From positions 23,377 to 87,376 of the forward strand of contig CAILTK010000020.1 in assembly GCA_903837135.1 (NCBI GenBank): a DNA stretch of 64,000 nt. Reading direction: 5' to 3'. The notes under the pieces were generated by a model. That model saw only the letters and a program-made list of their open reading frames with translations, did no database searches and had not been told where the DNA came from. Of this stretch, positions 46,611 to 57,550 are shown piece after piece. The translations under genes were made by a program, and so were the position numbers. How positions within the stretch are numbered: the first letter of the stretch is position 1; every line of letters begins with the position of its first letter. This DNA is from an uncultured Caulobacterales bacterium. Lineage in GTDB: Bacteria > Pseudomonadota > Alphaproteobacteria > Caulobacterales > Caulobacteraceae.

Positions 46611-47749
46611 CCCCCGCGCCCGCGCTCGGCGTCTATATCCACTGGCCCTATTGCGCGCGCATCTGTCCCTATTGCGACTTCAACGTGGTTCGGGCGCGCG
46701 GCCGGACCGAGGAGGAGACGGCGCTGGTCCACGCCATCGCGGCGGATCTCGCGGCGCAGGCGGCCATGATCGGGCCGCGGTCCCTGGTCTCGATCTTCTT
46801 CGGCGGCGGCACCCCTTCGCTCATGTCGCCCGAGGCGGTCGCCGGTCTGGTGGAGGTCGCCAGAGGGCTGTGGCCGGGCGACACGCCGGTCGAGATCTCG
46901 CTCGAGGCCAATCCCACCGACGCCGAAGCGGCCCGCTTCGCCGCCTTCCGCGCGGCGGGGGTGGAGCGCCTGTCGCTCGGCGTCCAGGCCTTCGACGCGG
47001 AGCACCTGCGTTTCCTCGGCCGGGCGCACGACGCGGCGGAGACCTTGCGGGCGGTCGAAACGGCGGCCGGCGTCTTCCCGCGCCTGTCGCTCGACCTGAT
47101 CTACGCCCTGCCGGGCCAGGATCCCGCGGACTGGCGCAAGACGCTCCGCCTCGCCGCCGGCTTCGGCGCCGAGCATCTGTCGCCCTACCAGCTGACCATC
47201 GAGCCCGGCACGGCCTTCGACCGGGCCGTGCGCCGCGGGCGTTTCGCCCCCGCCGACGAGGACGCCGGCGCCGCGCTGTACGAAACCACCCAGGCGGTGC
47301 TCGAAGGCCTCGGCTATGAGGCCTACGAGATCTCCAACCATGCCCGCGGCCGGGCGGCGCGCGCGCGGCACAATCTCGTCTACTGGCGGGGCGAGGACTA
47401 CCTCGGCGTCGGCCCGGGGGCCCACGGGCGGCTGACCCGGCCGGACGGGGTGCGGCTGACGAGCGAGGCGGAATCCGGCGTCGGCGCTTACATCGCCGCG
47501 GCCGGCGCCCGCGGCGTCGGCGCCCGTTTCACCGAAATGACCACGCTCGACCGCGCCGAGGAGCGCGCTCTGATGGGGCTGCGGACCGACGAGGGCGTGG
47601 CGTTGAGCGATCTTGGCCCGCTGCCGATGTCCCGCCTCGAAGGCCTGATCGAATCAGGCCATCTGCGTCGCACCGGTGATCGCCTCTGCGCCACCCCGGC
47701 GGGCCGGCTCGTGCTGAATCACGTGACGGAACGTCTTATCCTGGACTGA
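46607..47749 (+). CDS. hemW: radical SAM haem chaperone HemW
   Basis: The 380-residue radical SAM protein starts at TTG 46607. It has the Fe-S set YCARICPYCDFN (C-x3-C-x2-C), SIFFGGGTPSLM, and the HemW region YALPGQDPADWRKTLRLAA, together with LGVGPGAHGRL. It passes haem to respiratory proteins; the older coproporphyrinogen III oxidase name (HemN) does not apply because of the motif differences. Translationally coupled to rdgB. Confidence 0.93.
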   Translation: MTPAPALGVYIHWPYCARICPYCDFNVVRARGRTEEETALVHAIAADLAAQAAMIGPRSLVSIFFGGGTPSLMSPEAVAGLVEVARGLWPGDTPVEISLEANPTDAEAARFAAFRAAGVERLSLGVQAFDAEHLRFLGRAHDAAETLRAVETAAGVFPRLSLDLIYALPGQDPADWRKTLRLAAGFGAEHLSPYQLTIEPGTAFDRAVRRGRFAPADEDAGAALYETTQAVLEGLGYEAYEISNHARGRAARARHNLVYWRGEDYLGVGPGAHGRLTRPDGVRLTSEAESGVGAYIAAAGARGVGARFTEMTTLDRAEERALMGLRTDEGVALSDLGPLPMSRLEGLIESGHLRRTGDRLCATPAGRLVLNHVTERLILD

Positions 47750-47821
47750 GCCGGCCGATTATCGAGCTTGGCTGAAGCCGCCCCCTTTCCGTGAGCGTCC
47801 CGACCTGTTGAAACTGGCCCC

Positions 47822-48712
47822 ATGCGTCGCGCGACCGCCCAGCTAGCCGGCCCAGCCGGGAAGGGACCCGAGCCTCAGGCCCCCTTGCCGGCGGGCCTCT
47901 ATGTCACCGCGACGCCGATCGGCAATCTCGGCGATCTGACTCTGCGGGCGCGCGATATCCTCGGCCGCGTCGATCTGGTGCTGGCCGAAGACACCCGCGT
48001 CACCGCCAAATTGCTCGCCGCCTATGGCCTGAAGCCGCGCGTGGAGCGCTACGACGACCACGCCGACGACAGCCGGACCGAACAGGTGCTGGCGCGGATC
48101 GCCGCCGGGGGGCGGGTCGCTCTGGTGTCGGACGCCGGCACGCCGCTCGTGTCCGACCCCGGCTACCGGCTCGTGAAGGCGGCGGTGGAGCAGGGTCTGC
48201 TGGTGACCCCGGTGCCGGGCCCCTCGGCCGCCCTGGCGGCCCTGTCGATCTCCGGCCTGCCCACCGACCGGTTCCTGTTCGCGGGCTTCCCGCCCCCGAA
48301 GTCCGTCGCGCGCCGCGCCTTTTTCGAAGAACTGGCTCCGGTGCGCGCCACCCTGGTGTTCTACGAGAGCGGACCGCGGCTCTCCGACAGCCTGGCCGAC
48401 ATGGCGGCGGTGCTGGGGCCGCGCCCGGCGATGATGGCGCGCGAACTGACCAAGCTCTACGAGACGGCCGTGCGCGGCGCCCTGCCCGACCTCGCCGCCG
48501 ACCCGCGCTGCCAGTCGCCCAAGGGCGAGATCGTGGTGGTGGTGGGACCGGGCGAGACCCGCGCCGCCAGCGCCGCCGACGCCGACCAGGCCCTGCGCGA
48601 AGCCTTGGAGCGCGAAAGTCCGGCGGCGGCCGCCGCCGAGGTGGCCAAGGCGCTCGGGCTGAGCCGGCGCGACCTCTATCGCCGCGCCCTCGAACTCAAG
48701 GGCGCCGCATGA
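47822..48712 (+). CDS. rsmI: 16S rRNA 2'-O-ribose C1402 methyltransferase
   Basis: The 296-residue tetrapyrrole-methylase-like enzyme methylates the 2'-O of C1402 in 16S rRNA. Visible: GLYVTATPIGNLGDLTLRARDIL, EDTRVTAKLLA, VSDAGTPLVSDPGYRLV and VPGPSAALAALSISGLPTDRFLFAGFPP. The overlap of its end with yraN (ATGA, 48709-48712) shows coupled translation. Same arrangement in many alphaproteobacteria. Confidence 0.96.
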   Translation: MRRATAQLAGPAGKGPEPQAPLPAGLYVTATPIGNLGDLTLRARDILGRVDLVLAEDTRVTAKLLAAYGLKPRVERYDDHADDSRTEQVLARIAAGGRVALVSDAGTPLVSDPGYRLVKAAVEQGLLVTPVPGPSAALAALSISGLPTDRFLFAGFPPPKSVARRAFFEELAPVRATLVFYESGPRLSDSLADMAAVLGPRPAMMARELTKLYETAVRGALPDLAADPRCQSPKGEIVVVVGPGETRAASAADADQALREALERESPAAAAAEVAKALGLSRRDLYRRALELKGAA

Positions 48713-49107
48713 AGCCGGACCGGGCGTCGATCCGCAGAGCGCGCGGCGCCAAGGCCCGGCGCGACGGTCGCGGCGCCGAGGTCGTCGCCGCCCTGTGGCT
48801 GATGGCCAAGGGATGGCGGGTGCTCGCCTTCCGGCTTCCCGCGGCCCAGGGCGAGATCGATCTTCTGGCGCGCCGCGGGCAGGTGCTGGCGGTGGTCGAG
48901 GTCAAGCGCCGGCGCACCCTCGAAGAAGCGCTGGCCGCGGTCAGCAAGCGCCAGCGCGCCGGCCTTCGGGCCGCCGCCGCGGCCGTGGCCGCCCGCCGGC
49001 CCGACTTGGCCGGCCTGGCCATCCGCCTCGACCTGGTCGCCTTCGGACCGCGGGGACTGCCCCGGCACCTGCCCGACGCCTGGCCGCACGACGGAGGCGG
49101 CTGGTGA
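48709..49107 (+). CDS. YraN family (UPF0102) putative endonuclease-fold protein
   Basis: The 132-residue protein belongs to the YraN group: GAEVVAALWLMAKGWRVLAFRLPAAQGEIDLLARRGQVLAVVEVKRRRTLEEA shows the PD-(D/E)xK-like active site E-x-D...EVK. The protein might cut or bind branched DNA, but no enzymatic role is settled. It overlaps rsmI by ATGA and is followed by a GTG start of the SirB1 gene within its stop (GTGA, 49104-49107). Confidence 0.9.
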   Translation: MKPDRASIRRARGAKARRDGRGAEVVAALWLMAKGWRVLAFRLPAAQGEIDLLARRGQVLAVVEVKRRRTLEEALAAVSKRQRAGLRAAAAAVAARRPDLAGLAIRLDLVAFGPRGLPRHLPDAWPHDGGGW

Positions 49108-49919
49108 CGCGGCAGGACGCCCAGAACGCGCTCGCCGCCGCCGGCGCCCAGTCCGACGAGCACTTTCCCCTGTTCGAAACGGCGCTCAACTGCGCCCTGC
49201 ACGAGAATCCGGACCGCGATCCCGAGCCGGCCCGGTCGCTGGTGGCCGAGGCGGCGTCGCGCCTGCGCGACCGGCTGAAGCGGGAGCGTCCGGAAGACGC
49301 CATCTGCGAGGCGCTCGGCAGCGACATGGGGCTGAATGGCGATCATCTGACGTACGAGGACGCCCGCAACGCCGACGTGATCGACGTCTGCGAGCGGCGC
49401 AAGGGCCTGCCGGTGACCCTGGGCGTGATCTACATCGAGGCGGGGCGGCGCTGTTCGGTGGATATCCGCGGCGTCGACTTCCCGAACCACTTTCTCTTGC
49501 GCGTCGAGACCGACCAGGGCCCGATGGCGCTGGATCCCTTCGCGGGCGGGCGGATCGTCATGCCGTCCGAACTGACTCAACGCGCCTTCGCCGCCGGGCT
49601 GACGCCGGATGTGGCCGACCGGATCGACCTGCTGATGGCGCCGGTGGCCGACCGCACCGTGGCCATGCGGTTGCAGAACAACATCTTCGCCCGCGCCATC
49701 CGCCGCGGCGACTACGCCCAGGCCGAGCGCTCGGCCCTGCGCCGCGCCCTGATCGATCCCAAGGACCATCGCCCGTGGATCGACGTCGCCGCCGCCCGCG
49801 AGGGGCAGGGAGCCCTGACCGGCGCGCTCGAGGCGCTCGGCCGCGCCCAGATCCTCGACGGCGGCGCCGCCATCGCCGCCCGCGCCGCCCGCGAGCGGAT
49901 GCGCCTGCGGTTGAACTAG
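49104..49919 (+). CDS. SirB1 family (transglutaminase-like/TPR) protein
   Basis: The 271-residue protein starts at GTG 49104. The transglutaminase-like region includes DVCERRKGLPVTLGVIYIEAGRRC and VDFPNHFLLRVE, with ALDPFAGGRIV. A C-terminal TPR pair (NIFARAIRRGDYAQAERSALRRALIDP) follows. The group has no assigned catalysis and lacks an obvious Cys nucleophile before the His motif. It is coupled to yraN; gshB, which often follows, is absent. Confidence 0.9.
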   Translation: MTRQDAQNALAAAGAQSDEHFPLFETALNCALHENPDRDPEPARSLVAEAASRLRDRLKRERPEDAICEALGSDMGLNGDHLTYEDARNADVIDVCERRKGLPVTLGVIYIEAGRRCSVDIRGVDFPNHFLLRVETDQGPMALDPFAGGRIVMPSELTQRAFAAGLTPDVADRIDLLMAPVADRTVAMRLQNNIFARAIRRGDYAQAERSALRRALIDPKDHRPWIDVAAAREGQGALTGALEALGRAQILDGGAAIAARAARERMRLRLN

Positions 49920-49964
49920 CCAGGGGGACGGCGGAGCAATCCGGGGCTCACGTCGCCGGCGCCG

Positions 49965-50342
49965 TCATGCGCCATAGGGCCGGGTGATGACCTCCATCAG
50001 ATGGTCGCTGGGATCGGGGAAATAGACGCCGCGCCCGCCATCCGCGTGGTTGATCTCGCCCTGGCGCCGGCGCATCGGGTCGGCCCAATATAAGAGGCCT
50101 TGCCCCTTGATGCGGTCGAAGATCGCGTCGAAGTCGGCCTCGCTGACCAGGAACGCAAAGTGTTGGGACTGGATCGGTCCTTCCGCATCGGCGAAGTCGA
50201 GCCCGACGCCATTGTCGAGTTGCACCACGTCGAAACGCCAGACCTTGGCCGGTTCGGGCAGGCCGAGGATCGCGGCCAGAAAGCGGGCAGACCTGGTCCG
50301 GTTCGCCGACCATACGATGGTGTGGTTGAGTTGAACGGGCAC
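49965..50342 (-). CDS. VOC family protein
   Basis: The 125-residue protein shows the glyoxalase/dioxygenase fold: N-terminal LNHTIVWSANRTRSARFLAAILGL with a likely metal His, HFAFLVSEADFDAIFDRI in the middle, and the C-terminal GRGVYFPDPSDHLMEVITRPY with Glu and His. The likely enzyme is a lyase or dioxygenase of unknown substrate. It lies 17 bases past the minus-strand SDR gene and may be co-expressed. Confidence 0.85.
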   Translation of the reverse strand: MPVQLNHTIVWSANRTRSARFLAAILGLPEPAKVWRFDVVQLDNGVGLDFADAEGPIQSQHFAFLVSEADFDAIFDRIKGQGLLYWADPMRRRQGEINHADGGRGVYFPDPSDHLMEVITRPYGA

Positions 50343-50359
50343 GGGATCGGTCTCCTCGC

Positions 50360-51097
50360 CTAGTGAAAGGTCGCCCCGCCATCGACGACCAGGATCTGGC
50401 CGGTCATGAAACTCGCCGCCTCGCTCGACAGGAACAGGCAGGTCCCGACCAGATCCTCGGCGCGCTCCTCGCGCGGGATGGCGCGAGAGGCGATGACGCC
50501 GCCCTTCATCTCGTCCGAATAGCCGCTATTGCCCTGGATGCCTTCGGTCACGGTCAGCCCGGGGGCGATGGCGTTGACGGTGACGCCGTCGCCGCCCACC
50601 TCCTTGGCGAGCGACCGCGTCATGGCGACGATGGCGCCCTTGCTCGCGGTATAGTGCAGCATGAACGGTGTGCCGACGAACACCGTGCCCGACGTGAGGT
50701 TGATGATCCGCCCCCATTTTCTTTCGCGCATGTGCGGGACCACCGCCTTGCAGCACAGAAACTGGCTGAGCGTGTTGATCGTCATGACCCGCGTCCACTC
50801 CTGCGACGTGATCTGCTCGAAGGGCTTGGGCGAAAGGCTCGCGGCGAGTGCGGCGTTGTTGACGAGGATATCCACCCCGCCGTGGCGGGCCGCGATGTGG
50901 GCCATGCAGGCATCGACGCTGGCAGGGTCGGAGACATCACAGTCGACGCGTTCGAGCCCAGAGGTGTCTCCGCCTTCGCGCCAGGACATGTCGGCGCCGA
51001 TGACCGTGGCGCCCGACGCGGCAAGTCCCCTCGCAAGGGCAGCGCCGATGCCGGTCGCCGCGCCGGTCACAAGCGCGATCTTTCCATCCAGACTCAT
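50360..51097 (-). CDS. SDR family oxidoreductase
   Basis: The 245-residue SDR starts at ATG 51097 (MSLDGKIALVTGAATGIGAAL). It has the NAALAAS structural motif, the catalytic S in INLTSGTVF and YTASKGA, and the C-terminal LFLSSEAASFMTGQILVVDGG. The AD-W stretch after beta2 suggests NAD(H). The gene is divergent from a marR gene with a 119-base gap holding a direct repeat, which hints that MarR controls it. Confidence 0.9.
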   Translation of the reverse strand: MSLDGKIALVTGAATGIGAALARGLAASGATVIGADMSWREGGDTSGLERVDCDVSDPASVDACMAHIAARHGGVDILVNNAALAASLSPKPFEQITSQEWTRVMTINTLSQFLCCKAVVPHMRERKWGRIINLTSGTVFVGTPFMLHYTASKGAIVAMTRSLAKEVGGDGVTVNAIAPGLTVTEGIQGNSGYSDEMKGGVIASRAIPREERAEDLVGTCLFLSSEAASFMTGQILVVDGGATFH

Positions 51098-51172
51098 GAC
51101 GATACCCTCATTTGCGTACGATGTTGAAGCCGCGTTCACCCCGGTCGATGGAGCGTCACGGCAGACCTATTA

Positions 51173-51196
51173 GTTAAATGAGATAACGGTTAAATG
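51173..51196. promoter_or_regulatory. direct-repeat operator candidate of the MarR-SDR divergent promoter
   Basis: GTTAAATG occurs at 51173-51180 and 51189-51196, a 16-base spacing near one and a half helical turns, inside the 119-base AT-richer gap between the SDR and marR starts. A MarR dimer could bind here; unproven. Confidence 0.4.
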
Positions 51197-51216
51197 GTTC
51201 AAGTGTTAGGTGCTGG

Positions 51217-51684
51217 ATGTCAGACGAGCGATTCGAGCGGTACGTGGTGATAGCGCAGCGTTTTGGCGCTCGAACCGTCCTGTTCCAGGAGGCGGCCGCG
51301 CGCCATCTTGGCCTTACCGCGACCCAACTCGAGTGCTTCCAGCTGGTGCGGCATGAGGGCTCGATGACGGCGTCGGCCTTGGCGCGGGAGACGGGCCTGA
51401 CCCCCGCAGCCCTCAGCACCATCGTCGACAAGCTCGTCGCCAAGGCGTTCCTGATCCGTGATCAGGACCAAACCGATCGCCGCCGTTGGATCCTACAGGT
51501 CCACCCCACTGCGATCGCGCGGGTCGACACCGTGTATACGGCGCATGCGAACCGCACCGCCGCCTTGCTCGACGCCTACAGCGATGAGGATCTCGACGCC
51601 GCGCTGCACTTCATGGAGCGGCTGGCGGAGGAACTGAAACTCACGACCCGGGAACTGACCGAGAGCCGTCCGGTGAGCGCCTGA
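51217..51684 (+). CDS. MarR family transcriptional regulator
   Basis: The 155-residue winged-helix regulator has the LTATQLECFQLVRHEGSMTASALARETGLTPAALSTIVDKLVAKAFLIRDQDQTDRRR domain (about residues 28-85) with the characteristic wing arginines, and N/C-terminal dimerisation helices. It is divergent from the SDR gene and probably represses it; the effector might be an aromatic or aldehyde substrate. Start at ATG 51217. Confidence 0.9.
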   Translation: MSDERFERYVVIAQRFGARTVLFQEAAARHLGLTATQLECFQLVRHEGSMTASALARETGLTPAALSTIVDKLVAKAFLIRDQDQTDRRRWILQVHPTAIARVDTVYTAHANRTAALLDAYSDEDLDAALHFMERLAEELKLTTRELTESRPVSA

Positions 51685-51846
51685 CCGAACGCGCGATCCG
51701 ATCGCCTTCAAGGCGCTCGCCCGCGAACGGTCGCTCCTGACGGCCGCGATTAAACTAGATAAAAGAATCAATCGCGTGCCGCCAGCTCGCAACCTCCCCC
51801 GCGAAGCGGCGGGAGGTAGGTTCCGTTAAGGTCCGAGCGGCCGCCC

Positions 51847-52737
51847 TTACCCCGCCGCCTGCGCCGCCTTGCGGGCGTCCTGCATGGCCTGGGCCTGTTC
51901 GGGGGTGATGCCGAGGGCCTCGAGGATCGGCGAGACCGAGTCCGGCGACCAGGCGCTGCGCGGGCCGATGGTCAGGGCGCCGTCGACCACCAGGTGCGTG
52001 CCCGAGACGAAGGCCGAGGCGTCGGAGGCGAGGTACAGGGCCGCCTGGGCGATATCGGCCGGCAGGCCGGCCTTGGGCACCGGCTGGAAGCGGGGCGCGA
52101 CCTCCTCGATCTGGGCCGCCATCTGGTCGGCCACTTCGCGCGGCATTCCGAACGAGGCGCCGAAGATCGAGGTGGCGATCAGGCCGGGGCAGATGGCGTT
52201 GACCCTGATCTTCATCGGCGACAGCTCGGCCGCCGCCACGCGGGTCAGCTGGATCACCGCCGCCTTGGCCGCCGAATAGGCCAGCGGCCCGAAGCCCGCC
52301 TGCAGGCCGGCGATCGAGGCGGTGTTGACGATGGCCCCGCCGCCCCGCGCGCGCATCAGGGGGACGGCGTGCTTCATGCCGATGGCCGGGCCGCGGACCA
52401 GGAGGGCGAAGGTGTCGTCCCACGCCTTGACGTCGGTCTCCTCCACGCCGCCGATGGCGCCGCCGTGGCCGGCGTTGTTGAACAGGATGTCGAGGCCGCC
52501 GAAGTCGGACGCCGCCAGGGCGGTCGCCGCGGCGATCTCCGCCTCCACCATCACGTCGCAGTGGATGTAGCGCACCGTGTCCGGGAAGCGCTGCTGAAGG
52601 ATGGCGCCCTTGGCGTCCTGCACGTCGGCCGCGACCACCTTGGCGCCTTCGGCCACGAACAGCTCCACCGCCGCGAGCCCGATCCCCGAGCATCCGCCGG
52701 TGATCAGCGCCACCTTGCCTTCGAGACGTCCCGGCAT
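51847..52737 (-). CDS. SDR family oxidoreductase
   Basis: The 296-residue SDR has LITGGCSGIGLAAVELF, ADVQDAKG (NAD-type acidic residue after beta2), FNNAGHGGAIGG, NTASIAGLQ and YSAAKAAVI, then an extended C-terminal 40 residues containing VVDGALTIGPRSAW. The insertion and longer end resemble cyclopentanol/steroid-type SDRs. It lies 54 bases after the quinone oxidoreductase gene on the same strand, so the two could form an operon for a degradative step. Confidence 0.9.
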   Translation of the reverse strand: MPGRLEGKVALITGGCSGIGLAAVELFVAEGAKVVAADVQDAKGAILQQRFPDTVRYIHCDVMVEAEIAAATALAASDFGGLDILFNNAGHGGAIGGVEETDVKAWDDTFALLVRGPAIGMKHAVPLMRARGGGAIVNTASIAGLQAGFGPLAYSAAKAAVIQLTRVAAAELSPMKIRVNAICPGLIATSIFGASFGMPREVADQMAAQIEEVAPRFQPVPKAGLPADIAQAALYLASDASAFVSGTHLVVDGALTIGPRSAWSPDSVSPILEALGITPEQAQAMQDARKAAQAAG

Positions 52738-52791
52738 GTTCTCTCCCTGCTTTTTCTTACGTTCTTCTGGTTCGGCGGGTGACGCCGGGAA

Positions 52792-53787
52792 TCACATGGT
52801 CACGACGACCTTGCCCTTGGCGCGGCGCTCGGCCAGTTCGGTGATGGCCTTGCCGGCCTCGGCCAGCGGATAGGTCGAGGAGACGAACGGGCGGATCTTG
52901 CCGTCGGCGTATAGCTGCAGCATCTCCTTGATGTTCTCGGCATTGTCCTTGGGCTGGCGGGTGGTGAACGCGCCCCAGAACACGCCGACGATCTGGCAGC
53001 CCTTGAGCAGGGTCAGGTTCAGCGGGATCGACGGGATGCCGGCCGGGAAGCCGATCACCAGGAAGCGGCCTTCCCAGGCGATGGCGCGCAGGCTGGCCTC
53101 GGCGTAGTCGCCGCCGACCGCGTCGTAGACCACGTCCACCCCGTCCTTGGGCACGGCCTCCTTGAACAGGGCGCCCAGGGCCTTCTTGCCGTCCTTGTCG
53201 AACGGCCCGGCGGGATAGACCACCCCGCTCTCCGCGCCGTGCTTCAGCGCCAGGTCGACCTTGTCCTGGGTCGAGGCGGCGGCGATCACCCTGGCGCCCA
53301 TGGCCTTGCCGAGCTCGACGGCCGCGAGGCCCACGCCGCCGGCGGCGCCCAGCACCAAGAGGCTCTCGCCGGGCTTGATCGCGGCGCGCTGCTTCAGCGC
53401 GTGATAGCTGGTGCCATAGGTGAGGAAGAAGGCGGCGCCCTCTTCGAACGGCATGCCCTCCGGCATCGGCGTGCAGCGCGCGGCGGCCAAGGCGATCTTC
53501 TCCGACATGCCGCCCCAGCCGGCCTGTCCGATCACCCGGTCGCCGGGCTTCAGGGTGGTGACGCCCTCGCCGACGCTCTCGACGATCCCGGCCAGCTCGC
53601 CGCCCGGCGCGAACGGGCGCTCGGGTTTGAACTGGTACTTGTCCTCGATGATGATCACGTCGGGATAGTTGACCCCGCAGGCCTTGACCTGCACCACCAC
53701 CTCGCCCGGCTTGGCGACCGGATCGGGCAGCTCGGTGAGCTCCAGGGTGTCGGGGCCGCCCACGCGGGTGGAGAGCATCGCCTTCAT
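52792..53787 (-). CDS. NADPH:quinone oxidoreductase, MDR family
   Basis: The 331-residue MDR protein starts at ATG 53787 ([20 protein letters not shown]). The [17 protein letters not shown] segment, [15 protein letters not shown] and the nucleotide motif [22 protein letters not shown] are present; [12 protein letters not shown] follows. It has no structural zinc Cys set and belongs with the quinone reductase/enoyl reductase branch. It resembles the reductase at 13267-14250. Followed by the SDR gene. Confidence 0.9.
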   Translation of the reverse strand: MKAMLSTRVGGPDTLELTELPDPVAKPGEVVVQVKACGVNYPDVIIIEDKYQFKPERPFAPGGELAGIVESVGEGVTTLKPGDRVIGQAGWGGMSEKIALAAARCTPMPEGMPFEEGAAFFLTYGTSYHALKQRAAIKPGESLLVLGAAGGVGLAAVELGKAMGARVIAAASTQDKVDLALKHGAESGVVYPAGPFDKDGKKALGALFKEAVPKDGVDVVYDAVGGDYAEASLRAIAWEGRFLVIGFPAGIPSIPLNLTLLKGCQIVGVFWGAFTTRQPKDNAENIKEMLQLYADGKIRPFVSSTYPLAEAGKAITELAERRAKGKVVVTM

Positions 53788-53883
53788 CGGATCGTCCTCG
53801 GCCTCAGTTTAGGGGTCGTGTTCTTGCGCCGCGGACGCTACCCACCGGGACGATGCAAGCCAAGGACTTTTAGAGGGTTTGGT

Positions 53884-54771
53884 ATGGCGAAGGAGAGGGT
53901 GGCGCTGGCGCTGCATGGCGGCGCGGGGGCCCGGCGTTCGCGCGACTACGGTCGCGAGGTCCCGCACATGCAGGGCGTGGTGGAGGCGGCGCGCGACCGG
54001 CTGAACGCCGGCGCCGCGGCGCTCGACGTGGTGAGCGAAGTGACCGCGGCGCTGGAGGCCTCGGGCCTCTATGTGGCCGGCCGCGGCGCCTCGCCCAACC
54101 TCGACGGGCGCTATGAGCTCGACGCCGCCCTGATGGACGGCTCGGACCAGCGCGCCGGGTCGGTGGCCGCCCTGGTCGGCTACAAGAGCCCGATCGGCGT
54201 GGCGCGGGCGGTGATGGAGCGCACCCCGCACGTGATGCTGGCCGGCGACGGCGCCGCCGCCTTCGCCGGGTGCGAAGGCTTCGCGGCGATCGGCGATCCC
54301 GAGGTCTGGTTCACCCGCGCCGGCGCGGGTGAGGACAACCATGCCCCGTCGACCGGATTGGCCCACGGAACGGTCGGCTGCGTGGCGCTCGACCGCGCCG
54401 GCCGGCTGGCGGCGGCCACCTCCACCGGCGGGGTGTTCGACAAGCTGCCGGGGCGGGTTGGCGACTGCCCGCTGATCGGGGCGGGGACCTGGGCCGACGG
54501 GACGGCGGCGGTCTCCTGCACCGGCCAGGGCGAATACTTCATCCGCACCAACGCCGCCGCCCAGGTGGCCTGGCGCATGCGGCTGGCGGGCGAGACCCTG
54601 GACGCGGCCACCGCCGCGGTGATCGCCGGCGTCGGCGCCCTCGGCGGCGACGGCGGCCTCATCGCCCTCGACGCGGACGGGACCATCGCCACGCCCTACA
54701 ACTCCCAGGGCATGAAGCGCGCCTGCCTGCACCCCGACGGCCGGATCGAGGCGCTGGTGTTCGAGGGGTAG
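53884..54771 (+). CDS. isoaspartyl peptidase/L-asparaginase (Ntn hydrolase)
   Basis: The 295-residue protein is a plant-type asparaginase precursor. It shows [17 protein letters not shown], the nucleophile Thr163 at [11 protein letters not shown] (autocleavage between Gly162 and Thr163), [16 protein letters not shown] and [14 protein letters not shown]. Self-cleavage yields alpha and beta subunits, and the enzyme hydrolyses isoaspartyl dipeptides or asparagine. The gene is free-standing, starting 96 bases from the divergent MDR gene. Confidence 0.94.
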   Translation: MAKERVALALHGGAGARRSRDYGREVPHMQGVVEAARDRLNAGAAALDVVSEVTAALEASGLYVAGRGASPNLDGRYELDAALMDGSDQRAGSVAALVGYKSPIGVARAVMERTPHVMLAGDGAAAFAGCEGFAAIGDPEVWFTRAGAGEDNHAPSTGLAHGTVGCVALDRAGRLAAATSTGGVFDKLPGRVGDCPLIGAGTWADGTAAVSCTGQGEYFIRTNAAAQVAWRMRLAGETLDAATAAVIAGVGALGGDGGLIALDADGTIATPYNSQGMKRACLHPDGRIEALVFEG

Positions 54772-54802
54772 CGATCGATCCTCGCTATCGGCCGTACCGT
54801 GT

Positions 54803-54964
54803 TTAGCTTGATTTCTTAGGCTTTAATGACGTCAGCGAAGTTTTGTCCACGCCAAGATTGGGATTGTACCTGCCCGCGCGCGTGTCTGGATGGCCGGCCA
54901 ATAGCGCGCGCCGGACGTCGCTCAGGACGAGTTCGATCTTTTTTCGATCAAGCGCCTTGGTCAT
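54803..54964 (-). CDS. small protein downstream of the zeta-toxin remnant
   Basis: The 53-residue frame starts at ATG 54964, overlapping the end of the zeta-toxin remnant (ATGA, 54961-54964). It reads MTKALDRKKIELVLSDVRRA followed by LLAGHPDTRAGRYN and a lysine-rich tail, with no stop inside. It may be the companion (antitoxin-like) protein of the zeta toxin, or an unrelated short frame. It has lower GC and different codon use than the neighbourhood. Confidence 0.5.
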   Translation of the reverse strand: MTKALDRKKIELVLSDVRRALLAGHPDTRAGRYNPNLGVDKTSLTSLKPKKSS

Positions 54965-55475
54965 CTGCCCTTCCAGTCTGAAAGCACAACGTCATTCTCG
55001 AGGCTGTCAAACACCATCCAGTCGTCGACGTTCGGCTTATATAGCACGTCGAGCAGCCGCAGGCTGCGACCGAAGCGTCTGACCACGTCCGCCTCCGCGA
55101 TCAGTGGCCACCAGCCTCAGCCCTCCGCCGGACGCGCTGCAACGACGCCTCGACATTTGGCAGCCGCAAATAGAACAACAACACTCCATAGCCGGCGCGG
55201 CGCCAGCCCTCCATCCGCCGCTCTTAAAGGGCGCTCGACAGCGTGGTCTCTACGATGAAGTCCCGCCCCGCCATGACCGCGTTATCAAGCCGTTCGAGCA
55301 TCAGCCTTCCGGCCTGAAGGTCTCGTGCACGCCCGACGAGGGAGGGGTCGAGGCGCACGGCAATCTCATCCGCGTTTATGAACACGGCGGATGCCCTTTC
55401 GACCTTCAGATAGGCGCTCGCGAACGTCGTTTTCCCCGCGCCATTCGGCCCGGCGAGGATGATCGCGGTCGGCAA
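54961..55475 (-). pseudogene. decayed zeta-toxin family kinase gene
   Basis: The N-terminal 83 residues (55475-55227) have the kinase P-loop AGPNGAGKTTFA and INADEIAVRLDPSLVG of zeta toxins, which phosphorylate UDP-N-acetylglucosamine or similar sugars. An in-frame TAA at 55224-55226 cuts ETTLSSAL from the continuing ERRMEGWRRAGYGVLLFYLR, which reads on to GGH. A frameshift near 55103 then separates it from AEADVVRRFGRSLRLLDVLY and the end KGR. Two lesions imply loss of function. The start lies 9 bases after the thiC stop. Confidence 0.8.
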
Positions 55476-55484
55476 GATCAGCCC

Positions 55485-57497
<2,013 letters not shown>

Positions 57498-57550
57498 AGA
57501 ACGCAGCCACCCTAGACCGGTGCGTGACGGGGTCAAGCGTGACGGCCGCC

